DNA of 64,000 nt from NCBI RefSeq assembly GCF_042431545.1, contig NZ_JBHLYX010000009.1; one strand, written 5' to 3'. This stretch comes from Pseudoalteromonas xiamenensis (GTDB taxonomy: Bacteria > Pseudomonadota > Gammaproteobacteria > Enterobacterales > Alteromonadaceae). The translations under genes were made by a program, and so were the position numbers. Shown in pieces: positions 20,516 to 29,475 of this stretch. Positions within the stretch are counted from its first letter, which is position 1; each line of letters starts with the position of its first letter. A model generated the notes under the pieces. The model was not told the origin of the DNA, searched no databases, and saw only the letters and a program-made list of their open reading frames with translations.

Positions 20516-20937
20516 TTCGGGTCACTGCATTCAAAAATGCTATTCTAAGAATCGATAAAGAAGCTGTCAAAAGAGATGTGTGTTGGTGTTTTTTTGTTCT
20601 GCTTTTGGTTCGTGCGATTTTTAAACGTTCTTGAATATAGCTTTAATATTTATCTTGTTGATATTAAAAGATAAAGTAAATTATCAGGCAATTGCGATAG
20701 AGTTGTTTTTATTCGCTTTCTGGATAAATACAGATATATAAACATCATTATCCACAGTTTCTGTGGAAAAATGTGGTTTTTTATAAAGTGATTGTGGATT
20801 TGTTTGTTAAATAGCCGTGTTTTTTAAAACTTATGCACAACTTGTGGGTAACTTGCGGAAAAATCCCAATAGTATTTGCTGTGTTTAAGAAGATATGGAA
20901 CAATCATTTAAAATCGACTTACAAATGAGGCACTAAG
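20516..20937. promoter_or_regulatory. AT-rich mutH/rppH spacer with a cluster of DnaA-box-like sites
   Basis: No gene is seen in these 422 bp. Three sites fit the DnaA-box consensus TTWTNCACA exactly: TTATCCACA (20748-20756, plus), TTTTCCACA (20762-20770, minus) and TTATGCACA (20831-20839, plus). Two more differ by one base: TTATCCAGA (20719-20727, minus) and TTACCCACA (20843-20851, minus). Four of them form two inverted pairs, at 20748-20770 and 20831-20851. The surrounding sequence is strongly AT-rich. Promoters for rppH and mutH must also lie here. Confidence 0.55.
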
Positions 20938-21456
20938 GTGATTGATGCCGAAGGTTTTCGTGCCAATGTCGGGATTGTAATTTGCAATAATCAGGGTCAG
21001 GTATTTTGGGCTAGACGTTATGGCCAACACTCCTGGCAATTTCCACAAGGTGGTGTGGATGAAGGGGAAACCCCAGAGCAAACCATGTACAGAGAACTTC
21101 GCGAAGAAGTTGGTTTGCATCCAGAAGATGTTGAAATTGTAGCTAGTTCAAAACATTGGTTACGCTACAAATTACCAAAGAGATTGATCCGACGAGATTC
21201 AAGCCCGGTCTGTATTGGCCAGAAGCAAAAATGGTTTTTACTGAAACTTCGTTGTAAAGACGAAGATGTAAATTTACTCCATACGCATCATCCTGAGTTT
21301 GATGATTGGCGATGGGTTAGTTATTGGTATCCAGTGAGACAAGTGGTGTCTTTCAAACGTGACGTTTACCGACGCGTTATGAAGGAGTTTGCTCCATTTG
21401 CCATGCCATTTAATAAAAGAGAGCCTGCAAAGGAAAATTGGCGCCCAAAACGATAG
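20938..21456 (+). CDS. rppH: RNA pyrophosphohydrolase RppH
   Basis: RppH removes pyrophosphate from triphosphorylated mRNA 5' ends and starts RNase E-dependent decay. The 172 residues start with a GTG (MIDAEGFRANVGIVICN), matching the family N-terminus. The Nudix box spans about residues 38-60 (GGVDEGETPEQTMYRELREE), followed by the RppH-specific WLRYKLPKRLIRRDSSPVCIGQKQKWF. It is upstream of ptsP, the conserved rppH-ptsP order. Confidence 0.97.
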   Translation: MIDAEGFRANVGIVICNNQGQVFWARRYGQHSWQFPQGGVDEGETPEQTMYRELREEVGLHPEDVEIVASSKHWLRYKLPKRLIRRDSSPVCIGQKQKWFLLKLRCKDEDVNLLHTHHPEFDDWRWVSYWYPVRQVVSFKRDVYRRVMKEFAPFAMPFNKREPAKENWRPKR

Positions 21457-21509
21457 CGAGTAATGTTAATTGGCGTTTATGACTTTGCTTTTCACAACAG
21501 GAGAGGATT

Positions 21510-23789
21510 GTGCTTGCAACGTTAAGAACAATTGCTGAAGCGGTTGCTCAAGAGCCATCGCTAGATGCGGCCTTGAATCGTTTTGTAAGCATGGTCAAAG
21601 AGGCAATGCAGACGGAGTGCTGCTCCATCTATTTTGCAGATTACAGCCAAGATAATTTTATTTTGATGGCGACAAATGGCCTGAATCCAAGTGCCGTTGG
21701 GACATTTCGCATGGGTTTTACGGAAGGTCTTGTAGGTCTTGTAGCTCAGCGTGAAGAGCCAATCAACGTAGCATATGCACAAGCCCATCCTCGCTTTAAG
21801 CTCTCTCCAGAAGTAAACGAAGAAGGTTACAACGCCTTTTTATCCGTGCCAGTTGTGCACCAGCGTAAAGTGCTTGGCGTTATCGTTGTTCAGCAAAAAG
21901 CAGCAAGGGTGTTTAGCCATGATGAAGAGTCATTTCTAATTACCTTGTCTGCACAACTTGCCTCGCAGTTAGCTAATATCGAGCTTAAAGAGGTGTTAAG
22001 GCAAAGTGACTCAACCCATCAAACGTCTATGCTCAAAGGGGTTGCAAGTGCGCCGGGGATTGCCATTGGTGAAGGTTTTGTGGTTTTACCCAAACTTGAG
22101 TTTTCAAGTATTGAGCTGCAAAAAAGTGACGATACAGAAAATCAGCGAAAAAAATTCCTCCAAGCTGTCTCTGCCACGCGCCATGAATTTCATGTGTTAG
22201 CGAATACGTTAAGCGACACTATACCCAAAGAAGCATTGGCAGTTTTTGAGGTTTATCAACAGCTTCTAGATGCAAGAAGTTTAGGTCAGCGTGTTGAAGC
22301 AGAGTTGCAAGCGGGTTGGAATGCCAAGTCAGCACTGAAATTAGTCATAGAACGATTAGTGTCGCAATTTAGTGCCATGCAGGACCCGTACATTAAAGAG
22401 CGGGCTATAGACATCAAAGACATTGGTCTACGTGTCTTACATCATTTAGTTAGTACAGAACAAGCCGTTAAGCCTTACCCTGAAAAAACCATTCTGATTG
22501 CGCATACGTTGACGCCGTCGATGTTGGCGGAAGTGCCCAAGGAAAACTTAGTTGGGGTTGTAAGTATTAATGGTGCGGCTAATTCGCATGCCTCAATTCT
22601 TACGCGAGCAATGGCCATCCCTGCAATTTGGGGGATTGAAGACCTACCGCTATTGCAGTTTGATGGTAAGAAGTTGATTTTGGATGCCTACGCCGGCCGC
22701 GTTTACATCTCACCCTCTGAAGCTCTGGTACGTGAATACCTCCACCTTAAACATCAAGATAGCTTATTGCACGACAAGTTTGAGGCGGAACACGATTTAC
22801 CTGCGGTAACAAAAGATGGCGAGCACATCAGTTTGTTACTTAATGCCGGTTTAGACTTAAACACCGAGCAAATTAACGCTAAGCTTTGCGACGGTGTTGG
22901 GCTTTATCGTACAGAAGCTTGGTTTATGCAAAAAGGGCAGTTCCCTTCGCAAAAAGAGCAAGAAGAATGGTATCGCGAAGTGCTGACTCGTCATCACCCC
23001 GACCCGGTGGTTATGCGGACCTTGGATATAGGCGGTGACAAAGTACTGGATTATTTTGATATTCAAGAAGACAACCCGTTTTTAGGCTGGCGTGGGATTC
23101 GTGTATCTCTTGATCATCCTGAACTTTTTCTAGACCAATTAAAAGCCATGCTCAAGGCTAATGCGGGCTTGGGTAATTTGCGTATTATGTTACCAATGGT
23201 CAGTCATACCGAAGAAGTTGAAGAAGCGTTGGCTTTACTAGAGCAAGCGTATTTTGAACTGCAAGAAGAATGGGCTGATCAGTTTTATGATCTTGAGCGA
23301 CCCGAGATCGGCGTAATGTTGGAAGTTCCATCGAGTGTTTTCCTATTGCCTGAGTGGGCGGAAAAAGTTGATTTTTGTTCGGTTGGTAGTAATGATTTAA
23401 CGCAATACTTACTTGCGGTCGATAGGGCAAATGCTAAGGTTGCTGAGTTATTCGATCCTTACCACCCGAGCGTTCTACGTGTATTGGCGAAAATAGCAAA
23501 AGATTGTCAAAAATTTGAATTGCCGTTTAGTTTGTGTGGAGAACTCGGTGGTGAGCCTGAGGGGGCGATTCTGTTGGTTGCTATGGGATATCGTCGCTTA
23601 AGTATGAACTTTTCTTCGCTTAATAAAGTGAAGTGGGTGCTCAGACGGTTGCAGGTGGTTGACATGGAAAATCTACTCGAAGCCTGTTTGGCACAATCCT
23701 CAGCTAAGCAAGTACACCGATTGTTGAAACAGTTTATGATTGAACAGCAGTTTAGTGAATTGTTGTATACCCAAAAAGGCAAAGTTTAA
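21510..23789 (+). CDS. ptsP: Nitrogen-PTS enzyme I (PtsP, EI-Ntr)
   Basis: EI-Ntr takes phosphate from phosphoenolpyruvate and passes it to NPr in a regulatory phosphorelay. The 759 residues comprise an N-terminal GAF domain (about 15-155), the PEP-utilising swivel domain with the phosphorylatable histidine in GAANSHASILTRAMAIPA (near residue 357), and a C-terminal TIM-barrel PEP-binding domain (LYRTEAWF, MLPMV, SNDLTQYLLAVDR, SLCGELGGEP). The start is GTG with a strong AGGAGAGG upstream. Confidence 0.97.
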   Translation: MLATLRTIAEAVAQEPSLDAALNRFVSMVKEAMQTECCSIYFADYSQDNFILMATNGLNPSAVGTFRMGFTEGLVGLVAQREEPINVAYAQAHPRFKLSPEVNEEGYNAFLSVPVVHQRKVLGVIVVQQKAARVFSHDEESFLITLSAQLASQLANIELKEVLRQSDSTHQTSMLKGVASAPGIAIGEGFVVLPKLEFSSIELQKSDDTENQRKKFLQAVSATRHEFHVLANTLSDTIPKEALAVFEVYQQLLDARSLGQRVEAELQAGWNAKSALKLVIERLVSQFSAMQDPYIKERAIDIKDIGLRVLHHLVSTEQAVKPYPEKTILIAHTLTPSMLAEVPKENLVGVVSINGAANSHASILTRAMAIPAIWGIEDLPLLQFDGKKLILDAYAGRVYISPSEALVREYLHLKHQDSLLHDKFEAEHDLPAVTKDGEHISLLLNAGLDLNTEQINAKLCDGVGLYRTEAWFMQKGQFPSQKEQEEWYREVLTRHHPDPVVMRTLDIGGDKVLDYFDIQEDNPFLGWRGIRVSLDHPELFLDQLKAMLKANAGLGNLRIMLPMVSHTEEVEEALALLEQAYFELQEEWADQFYDLERPEIGVMLEVPSSVFLLPEWAEKVDFCSVGSNDLTQYLLAVDRANAKVAELFDPYHPSVLRVLAKIAKDCQKFELPFSLCGELGGEPEGAILLVAMGYRRLSMNFSSLNKVKWVLRRLQVVDMENLLEACLAQSSAKQVHRLLKQFMIEQQFSELLYTQKGKV

Positions 23790-23864
23790 GTTTATGCGTG
23801 ATTAGCCAGAAGCGATAGGGCTTTGCGTGATACACTCTAACAATAATAATTCGAAAAGTACGAC

Positions 23865-24671
23865 ATGATCACATCTTTAACACTGTTTGGTTTATGTGCA
23901 GTCCTTGGGTCCGTTGTTGGCTTTCTAGCAGGATTGCTCGGTATTGGCGGTGGCCTTATTATCGTGCCAGTATTGACCAGTCTTTTGCTTTGGTTAAAGG
24001 TTGTGCCGGACACAAGTGTTATGCTAGTTGCAATAGCCACTTCTCTTGCCAGTATTTTATTTACTTCTACTTCTTCAGCTTTGGCTCATCATAAAAATAA
24101 CAATATTCCATGGCATATTGCGCCTTGGGTTATGGGGGGGGTTGCACTTGGCGCTCTCCTTAGTAGCTTTTTTGCCGCATTACTACCCGAAGACTACGTT
24201 CGCTTTATTTTTGGGATAAGCGTTTTACTTATTGCTTATCGTATGTTGTTTTCCAAAGAAAGGGCTGAAGAGTTAGTTAAGCTGCCCAAAGGGCCTTTGC
24301 TTTCAAGCATTACCGCATTGATGGGGGCATTATCTGCCATGATAGGTATCGGTGGTGGAGCACTCATCGTGCCGCTTCTGAGTCATTTTTCAATTGATAT
24401 GAAAAAGGCCATTGGCTGTGCATCTGCTTGTGGCATTGTAATTGCGCTGTTTGGTTCTGTTGGATATATCACCTCTGGGTGGCATGTTTTCGAATTTTCG
24501 GCGGGCTTTATTGGTTTTATTTATCTACCTGCGTTGTTTGGTGTAGTTTCAACGTCTTGGTTTATGGCTCCAATTGGAGCAAAAGCTACGCATCATTTAC
24601 CTGTTAAGGTAATTAAACGTGTTTTCGCAGGATTACTTGTGATTATCGCAATCAAAATGTTAATGAGTTAA
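23865..24671 (+). CDS. TauE/SafE-family (DUF81) membrane permease
   Basis: This is a 268-residue, very hydrophobic protein with about eight predicted membrane helices and two internally similar halves. The first half has GFLAGLLGIGGGLIIVPVL and the second has ALSAMIGIGGGALIVPLLS, the signature repeat of the TauE/SafE sulfite/sulfonate exporter family. The actual substrate cannot be read from sequence. It sits 9 bp upstream of lgt, a common placement between ptsP and lgt in this group, and the two may be co-transcribed. Confidence 0.9.
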   Translation: MITSLTLFGLCAVLGSVVGFLAGLLGIGGGLIIVPVLTSLLLWLKVVPDTSVMLVAIATSLASILFTSTSSALAHHKNNNIPWHIAPWVMGGVALGALLSSFFAALLPEDYVRFIFGISVLLIAYRMLFSKERAEELVKLPKGPLLSSITALMGALSAMIGIGGGALIVPLLSHFSIDMKKAIGCASACGIVIALFGSVGYITSGWHVFEFSAGFIGFIYLPALFGVVSTSWFMAPIGAKATHHLPVKVIKRVFAGLLVIIAIKMLMS

Positions 24672-24680
24672 GGATATTTG

Positions 24681-25481
24681 ATGGCTTGGCAATTTCCAGA
24701 AATTGACCCTGTAATCTTCAGTGTAGGGCCTTTAAGCGTTCGCTGGTATGGATTAATGTACCTAATCGGCTTTGTCTTTGCGATGTGGTATGCCAATAAA
24801 GAGGCTGAAAAACCAGGAAGCACTTGGACTAAAGAGCAAGTAAGTGACTTACTGTTCTATGGCATGCTTGGGGTTATTCTGGGCGGGCGTATTGGTTATG
24901 TGCTTTTTTATCAGTTTAATTATTTCATTGAAAACCCCATGTATCTCTTCCGGGTTGATCAAGGTGGAATGTCGTTCCATGGCGGAGCACTTGGTGTCAT
25001 TACTGCGGTGTTGGTTTTCGCATGGCGAACTAAAAAGTCGATTTTAAGTGTGGGTGATTTTGTCGTGCCTCTCGTGCCTGTTGGCTTATTTGCTGGCCGT
25101 ATTGGCAACTTTATCAATGGTGAGCTTTGGGGACGCGCAACGGACGTGCCGTGGGCAATGATTTTTCCAACGGGCGGACCTATAGCACGGCACCCATCAC
25201 AACTGTATGAAGCGTTTCTCGAAGGCTTAGTCTTGTTCCTTATGCTACTTTGGTTCAAACAACGATCTCGTCCAGCTGGAGCATTGTCCGGCTTGTTCTT
25301 GTTTGGATACGGTATCTTTAGATTTTGTGTAGAATACTTCCGTGAACCAGATGCCCATATTGGGTTGTACGGTGGTATAATTTCTCAAGGTCAAATATTA
25401 TCGTTGCCGATGGTCTTTGCTGGAATTGGGTTGATGGTGTGGGCGTATCGCTCAAAACGTCAAGTGAACCAAGCGCAATAG
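24681..25481 (+). CDS. lgt: Prolipoprotein diacylglyceryl transferase
   Basis: Lgt transfers diacylglycerol from phosphatidylglycerol to the lipobox cysteine of prolipoproteins in the inner membrane. The 266 residues have about seven membrane helices and the signature GRIGNFINGELWGRATDVPWAM, plus RHPSQLYEA and the essential RWYGLMY region. The ATG at 24681 is used; the longer frame would add only one TTG codon. Substrates include the FlgO, FlgP and FlgH lipoproteins encoded downstream. thyA follows after 13 bp. Confidence 0.98.
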   Translation: MAWQFPEIDPVIFSVGPLSVRWYGLMYLIGFVFAMWYANKEAEKPGSTWTKEQVSDLLFYGMLGVILGGRIGYVLFYQFNYFIENPMYLFRVDQGGMSFHGGALGVITAVLVFAWRTKKSILSVGDFVVPLVPVGLFAGRIGNFINGELWGRATDVPWAMIFPTGGPIARHPSQLYEAFLEGLVLFLMLLWFKQRSRPAGALSGLFLFGYGIFRFCVEYFREPDAHIGLYGGIISQGQILSLPMVFAGIGLMVWAYRSKRQVNQAQ

Positions 25482-25494
25482 GTGTAAAAGAACA

Positions 25495-26328
25495 ATGAAG
25501 CAATACTTAGAATTGATGCGCCATGTGAAAGAAAATGGTGTGAAGAAAGAAGACAGAACGGGAACTGGCACAATTAGCGTATTTGGATATCAAATGCGTT
25601 TTAATTTACAAGAAGGGTTTCCGTTAGTGACCACTAAAAAGTGTCACTTGAAATCAATTATTCATGAGTTGCTTTGGTTCTTAAAAGGCGAAACGAACAT
25701 TGAGTATCTTAAGCAACATGGTGTGAGTATTTGGGACGGTTGGGCGACTGAAGATGGTGAACTCGGTCCTGTTTATGGGGCTCAGTGGCGTTCTTGGGTT
25801 GGTGCAAACGGAGAAGTGATTGATCAAATTACGGAAGTCGTTGAGCAAATTAAAACAAATCCGGATTCTCGACGTTTGATAGTGAGTGCTTGGAACCCTG
25901 CTTTGTTGCCAGATACTACCTACTCACCAAAAGAAAATGCCGCAATGGGTAAGCAAGCGTTGCCTCCATGCCATACGTTATTTCAGTTTTACGTGTTAGA
26001 TGGCAAGTTATCGTGCCAACTTTATCAGCGTAGCGCAGACATTTTCCTTGGCGTGCCATTTAACATTGCAAGCTATGCGTTATTGACCATGATGATAGCG
26101 CAAGTATGTGATTTAGAAGTGGGTGATTTTGTCCATACGTTTGGCGATGCGCATTTATATTTAAACCATATGGAACAAGTGGATGAGCAATTGTCACGTA
26201 CTCCATTTGCGAAGCCAACCATGAAAATTAACCCAGCGGTTAAGTCTATATTTGATTTTAAATTTGAAGATTTTGAATTAGTGGATTATCAAGCACATCC
26301 ACACATTAAAGCCCCTGTCGCAATCTAG
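25495..26328 (+). CDS. thyA: Thymidylate synthase
   Basis: ThyA methylates dUMP to dTMP with methylenetetrahydrofolate. The 277 residues contain the dUMP-binding RTGTGT loop, the catalytic Cys159 in LPPCHTLFQFY and the QRSADIFLGVPFNIASYALL block. A 13-residue stretch at about 141-153 (TTYSPKENAAMGK), just before the active-site segment, is extra relative to the 264-residue E. coli enzyme. The lgt-thyA order is conserved. Confidence 0.98.
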   Translation: MKQYLELMRHVKENGVKKEDRTGTGTISVFGYQMRFNLQEGFPLVTTKKCHLKSIIHELLWFLKGETNIEYLKQHGVSIWDGWATEDGELGPVYGAQWRSWVGANGEVIDQITEVVEQIKTNPDSRRLIVSAWNPALLPDTTYSPKENAAMGKQALPPCHTLFQFYVLDGKLSCQLYQRSADIFLGVPFNIASYALLTMMIAQVCDLEVGDFVHTFGDAHLYLNHMEQVDEQLSRTPFAKPTMKINPAVKSIFDFKFEDFELVDYQAHPHIKAPVAI

Positions 26329-26336
26329 GAGAAAGA

Positions 26337-27224
26337 ATGAAAGCGGTGATACCAGTTGCAGGACTTGGCACTAGAATGTTGCCAGCAACAAAAGCAATTC
26401 CTAAGGAAATGTTACCGATAGTTGATAAGCCATTGATTCAATATGTTGTTAATGAAGCAGTGGCGGCAGGCATTAAAGAAATCGTTCTTGTTACGCATTC
26501 AAGTAAGAATTCCATCGAAAACCACTTCGATACCAGCTTTGAATTGGAAGCGACGCTTGAGAAGCGTGTTAAGCGTCAATTATTGAAAGAAGTACAAAGT
26601 ATTTGTCCAAAAGGCGTAACGCTTATTCACGTCCGCCAAGGTGAAGCAAAAGGGTTGGGTCATGCTATCAATTGTGCGGGTCCAGTGATTGGCAATTCGC
26701 CATTTGTTGTGCTGCTTCCTGATGTTTTGATTGATGACGTTGCAAGTGATTTAACAAAAGATAATTTGGCCGAGATGGTTGCACGTTTTAAAGAAACTGG
26801 TGCGAGTCAAATTATGGTTGAACCTGTAGCGCATCACGATGTAGATAAATTTGGTATCGTCGATATTGGTGATGTGACGTTAAACGCAGGCGAAAGTGCA
26901 GACTTACAATCAATGGTTGAGAAACCACCTGTTGAAGAAGCACCGTCTAACCTGGCTGTTGTTGGTCGTTATGTACTCAGTCAGAATATTTGGTCACTGC
27001 TTGATAAGACACCGTTAGGAGCAGGAGATGAAATCCAGCTGACGGATGCTATTGCCATGTTAATGCAGCAAGAACCCGTTCAAGCTTATGCAATGAAAGG
27101 CAAAAGCCATGATTGTGGCAGTAAGTTAGGTTATTTATGTGCCAATGTTGAGTATGCGCTTCGTCGTGAAGAATTTGCTCCAGAGCTAAAAGCCCACATA
27201 GCAAAGCTACTCGAAGCCAATTAA
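26337..27224 (+). CDS. galU: UTP-glucose-1-phosphate uridylyltransferase
   Basis: GalU makes UDP-glucose for surface polysaccharide, LPS and trehalose synthesis. It has 295 residues. The nucleotidyltransferase signature AGLGTRMLPATKAIPKEMLP lies at residues 8-27, with LLPDVLIDD and the VEKP segment further on. It starts 8 bp after thyA and may share its transcript. A strong terminator follows and separates it from the sigma-54 flagellar units. Confidence 0.96.
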   Translation: MKAVIPVAGLGTRMLPATKAIPKEMLPIVDKPLIQYVVNEAVAAGIKEIVLVTHSSKNSIENHFDTSFELEATLEKRVKRQLLKEVQSICPKGVTLIHVRQGEAKGLGHAINCAGPVIGNSPFVVLLPDVLIDDVASDLTKDNLAEMVARFKETGASQIMVEPVAHHDVDKFGIVDIGDVTLNAGESADLQSMVEKPPVEEAPSNLAVVGRYVLSQNIWSLLDKTPLGAGDEIQLTDAIAMLMQQEPVQAYAMKGKSHDCGSKLGYLCANVEYALRREEFAPELKAHIAKLLEAN

Positions 27225-27274
27225 GCGTTGTTCATTTTTCAAGTCTAATTTTGTTGGCTTGACCAAAATCAGAG

Positions 27275-27312
27275 AAAGTTGATGTGCTTTTTAAAGTGCA
27301 TCAACTTTTTTA
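27275..27312 (+). terminator. Intrinsic terminator after galU
   Basis: Arms of 16 bp (AAAGTTGATGTGCTTT against AAAGTGCATCAACTTT, two G-T pairs) form a long hairpin followed by a T-tract. The T-tract abuts the next promoter. Confidence 0.9.
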
Positions 27313-27313
27313 T

Positions 27314-27333
27314 TTGGCCTGAAAATTGCTTTT
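27314..27333 (+). promoter_or_regulatory. Sigma-54 promoter of the flgO-like lipoprotein operon
   Basis: TTGGCCTGAAAATTGCTTTT has GG (27316-27317), 10 bp, then GC (27328-27329), matching the -24/-12 consensus. A transcript would begin near 27341, about 22 bp before the first lipoprotein ATG. Confidence 0.88.
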
Positions 27334-27362
27334 GAAATACAAAGTATCTGAGATGGCCCGTT

Positions 27363-27971
27363 ATGAAACTACTTTCTCCCAGCGTTGGTGCCGCACTAAT
27401 GACTATTCTTTTTATGAGTGGTTGTGCGTGGAATCAAAATAACGTTGCGACACGAGATCCGGTAAGTCTACCGACGATGTCGCAATACGACTTGCATAGC
27501 TATGTTGGCGCATTAGCAGCCCAATTGGGCGATATGACGATTCCTGTAAAATCGAATGAACGGATTGCGGTTACCAGTTTTTTACTTGCAGACGCGCTTG
27601 AGCGGCAAACAGCTTCCGGACAGGGGAGAGGATTAAGCCAGCAAATCCAAGAAAGTCTGATTACGTATTTTACTCAAATGGGATATCAGACGACAGAATT
27701 TAGACTGGAAAGCGCTATTGTTTTACATCCTTCGGCCGATAGTATTCTTAGCAGAGATGTAGAAAAGTTACGAGCACGTCAAAATATCGACTATGTCATA
27801 ACCGGAACGCTAACCGAACAGCAGCATGCGTTTATTGTGAATGCTCGGCTTACAAGTCTAGTGGACGGATTGAATATGTCTGCTGCGTCAATCGAAATTC
27901 CAAAAAATGTTATGTGGACCAATGAAAAAGTTCAAATGCGTGAAGGTACGCTTTACAGAACAGAGTATTAG
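27363..27971 (+). CDS. FlgO-family lipoprotein, first of three (divergent member)
   Basis: The 202-residue lipoprotein has a signal peptide ending in the lipobox MSGC (Cys21). A FlgO-like alpha/beta domain covers about residues 40-185, with an IAVTSFLL strand, a SQQIQESLITYF helix, and YVITGTLTEQQHAFIVNARL, which parallels the two genes that follow. FlgO in Vibrio is an outer-membrane lipoprotein of the flagellar H-ring region. This copy is the least similar of the three, so its role is inferred from position. It is driven by the sigma-54 promoter upstream and has a 12-bp gap to the next gene's ATG. Confidence 0.72.
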   Translation: MKLLSPSVGAALMTILFMSGCAWNQNNVATRDPVSLPTMSQYDLHSYVGALAAQLGDMTIPVKSNERIAVTSFLLADALERQTASGQGRGLSQQIQESLITYFTQMGYQTTEFRLESAIVLHPSADSILSRDVEKLRARQNIDYVITGTLTEQQHAFIVNARLTSLVDGLNMSAASIEIPKNVMWTNEKVQMREGTLYRTEY

Positions 27972-27983
27972 GTGGAGAAGAAA

Positions 27984-28655
27984 ATGAGACACACTTTATT
28001 AGGCTTAGCTTTGCCACTGTTCATGTTGGGTTGCTCAGCGTTTCAGGGAAATAATCGGCTAACGTCGAATCTTGAGCAAGGAGAAATGTCAGAAGGCGTG
28101 CGCGAAATTGCGTCCCCAACAAGTAATTTCCAAAATATGGCTGTGAAAAAACAGGCGCTACAAGTCAACTCGACTCGTTCTGGTAAAAACATCAATCACT
28201 ATATCAAAAGCATAATGCAAGATTTAGTGACAAATCTGCAATATGTGAATCAGAAAACACCAATCGCAGTGGCAAGTTTTGTCTATCTAGATGCTGATTT
28301 TAATACCACCACGTTACTTGGCAATCAGATTGCAGAAGGGTTTGTTCATGAGCTGCATCAGTTTGGTGTGCCCGTCGTAGACTTTAAAACAACCGATTAC
28401 ATGAGAGTCACGGAGCAAGGCGACTTTGTATTCAGTCGAGATTACTTAGAATTAAGCCAAGATATGCCATTTCAATATGTTATGGCTGGCACGCTTGTCA
28501 ATCATCAAGATGGTGTGTTAGTCAATGCGCGTATAGTTGGGATAAATAGCAAAGCGGTCGTTGGCACTGCCCAAGGTTTTATTCCTCAGAAAGTTATCGA
28601 CGAGTTAAACTCAAAAGATGAGCTTGATGGTGTGATGTTGAAGCGAGGCATGTAA
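27984..28655 (+). CDS. flgO: FlgO-family outer-membrane lipoprotein, second of three
   Basis: The 223-residue lipoprotein begins at the ATG at 27984, with GGTGGAG just upstream; the in-frame GTG at 27972 would only lengthen the signal peptide. The lipobox is MLGC with Cys17. The FlgO domain (about 65-205) has IAVASFVYLD, LGNQIAEGFVHELHQFG, VVDFKTTDYM, GDFVFSRDYLEL and YVMAGTLVNHQDGVLVNARIV. In Vibrio cholerae FlgO is needed for full motility and flagellar stability. The symbol is assigned by domain; this gene and its downstream paralogue fit FlgO about equally well. Confidence 0.8.
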   Translation: MRHTLLGLALPLFMLGCSAFQGNNRLTSNLEQGEMSEGVREIASPTSNFQNMAVKKQALQVNSTRSGKNINHYIKSIMQDLVTNLQYVNQKTPIAVASFVYLDADFNTTTLLGNQIAEGFVHELHQFGVPVVDFKTTDYMRVTEQGDFVFSRDYLELSQDMPFQYVMAGTLVNHQDGVLVNARIVGINSKAVVGTAQGFIPQKVIDELNSKDELDGVMLKRGM

Positions 28656-28656
28656 T

Positions 28657-29304
28657 ATGAAAAAGTTACTTGTTGCGTTGATTTTGCCGAGCTTGACAGG
28701 TTGCCTGTCAACCATCGTTAATATTGATAATCAACCTCAATCTACGACTCCTTCTGTCATGACGATGCAACCGACGGTTGTGGATAATACAGAAATGCCA
28801 TTAGTTGCAGACATGGATGAAGAGTCACAGGAAGAGGCTCGAGAGCAATATGTTTTTTCACCCAACAAACATCATAAACAACTGAATGACTACGTTGAGC
28901 AGCTTGCGCTGTCCTTGTCAGATTCATTAGTGGCTTCTGAAACGCCGACGATTGCGGTGTCGTCATTTGTCGAACTGAACCACTCATTGCAGTCAACAAA
29001 TCAGTTGGGTAATCAACTGTCTGAAGGATTACTTCAAGCGCTACAACGATTTGGTTTTGTTACTATTGACTTTAAGGTAATGGATAACATAAAAATTGCA
29101 GGTGAAGGGGATTTCAGTTTTTCTCGCTCGCTTGATGAACTCAATAAAAATCTAAGTGCAGATCATGTCTTATCTGGTTCATTGATATATCGACAACAAG
29201 GCGTCGAAATTCAGGCTAGAGTCGTGAATTTGAAGAACAAAGCGCTCGCCGCAAGTGCTCGAACGGTTGTACCATACTACGTATTACAAGATATCCATCT
29301 TTAA
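28657..29304 (+). CDS. flgO: FlgO-family outer-membrane lipoprotein, third of three
   Basis: This 215-residue lipoprotein has lipobox LTGC with Cys16, then an acidic low-complexity linker (about 20-65) and a FlgO domain. Shared elements are IAVSSFVELN, LGNQLSEGLLQALQRFG, TIDFKVMDNI, GDFSFSRSLDELN and HVLSGSLIYRQQGVEIQARVVN. The last part is nearly superimposable on the second copy, so the two are paralogues from a tandem duplication. It starts 1 bp after the preceding stop. An intrinsic terminator at 29305 ends the unit. Confidence 0.82.
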   Translation: MKKLLVALILPSLTGCLSTIVNIDNQPQSTTPSVMTMQPTVVDNTEMPLVADMDEESQEEAREQYVFSPNKHHKQLNDYVEQLALSLSDSLVASETPTIAVSSFVELNHSLQSTNQLGNQLSEGLLQALQRFGFVTIDFKVMDNIKIAGEGDFSFSRSLDELNKNLSADHVLSGSLIYRQQGVEIQARVVNLKNKALAASARTVVPYYVLQDIHL

Positions 29305-29336
29305 AAATAAGGCCAAATCGAAATTTGGCCTTATTT
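29305..29336 (+). terminator. Intrinsic terminator of the flgO-like operon
   Basis: A perfect 14-bp stem (AAATAAGGCCAAAT / ATTTGGCCTTATTT) with a CGAA loop lies directly after the third lipoprotein stop. Confidence 0.88.
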
Positions 29337-29432
29337 AATTGCCTGAGTTTTATCAAATAAATGACGTGCTTTGTAGCCTATCTATCATCCCAAAATTAAC
29401 TTGATCGTAATTAAATTATTGAATTATAAGAC

Positions 29433-29460
29433 TTCACTATTTTTACTGTTACGTTATAGA
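29433..29460 (+). promoter_or_regulatory. Possible sigma-70 promoter of tRNA-Arg
   Basis: TTCACT (29433-29438) and TATAGA (29455-29460) are 16 bp apart. They sit about 15 bp before the tRNA 5' end. Both hexamers are imperfect, so the call is weak. Confidence 0.35.
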
Positions 29461-29475
29461 ATTGAGTGACTCAAT

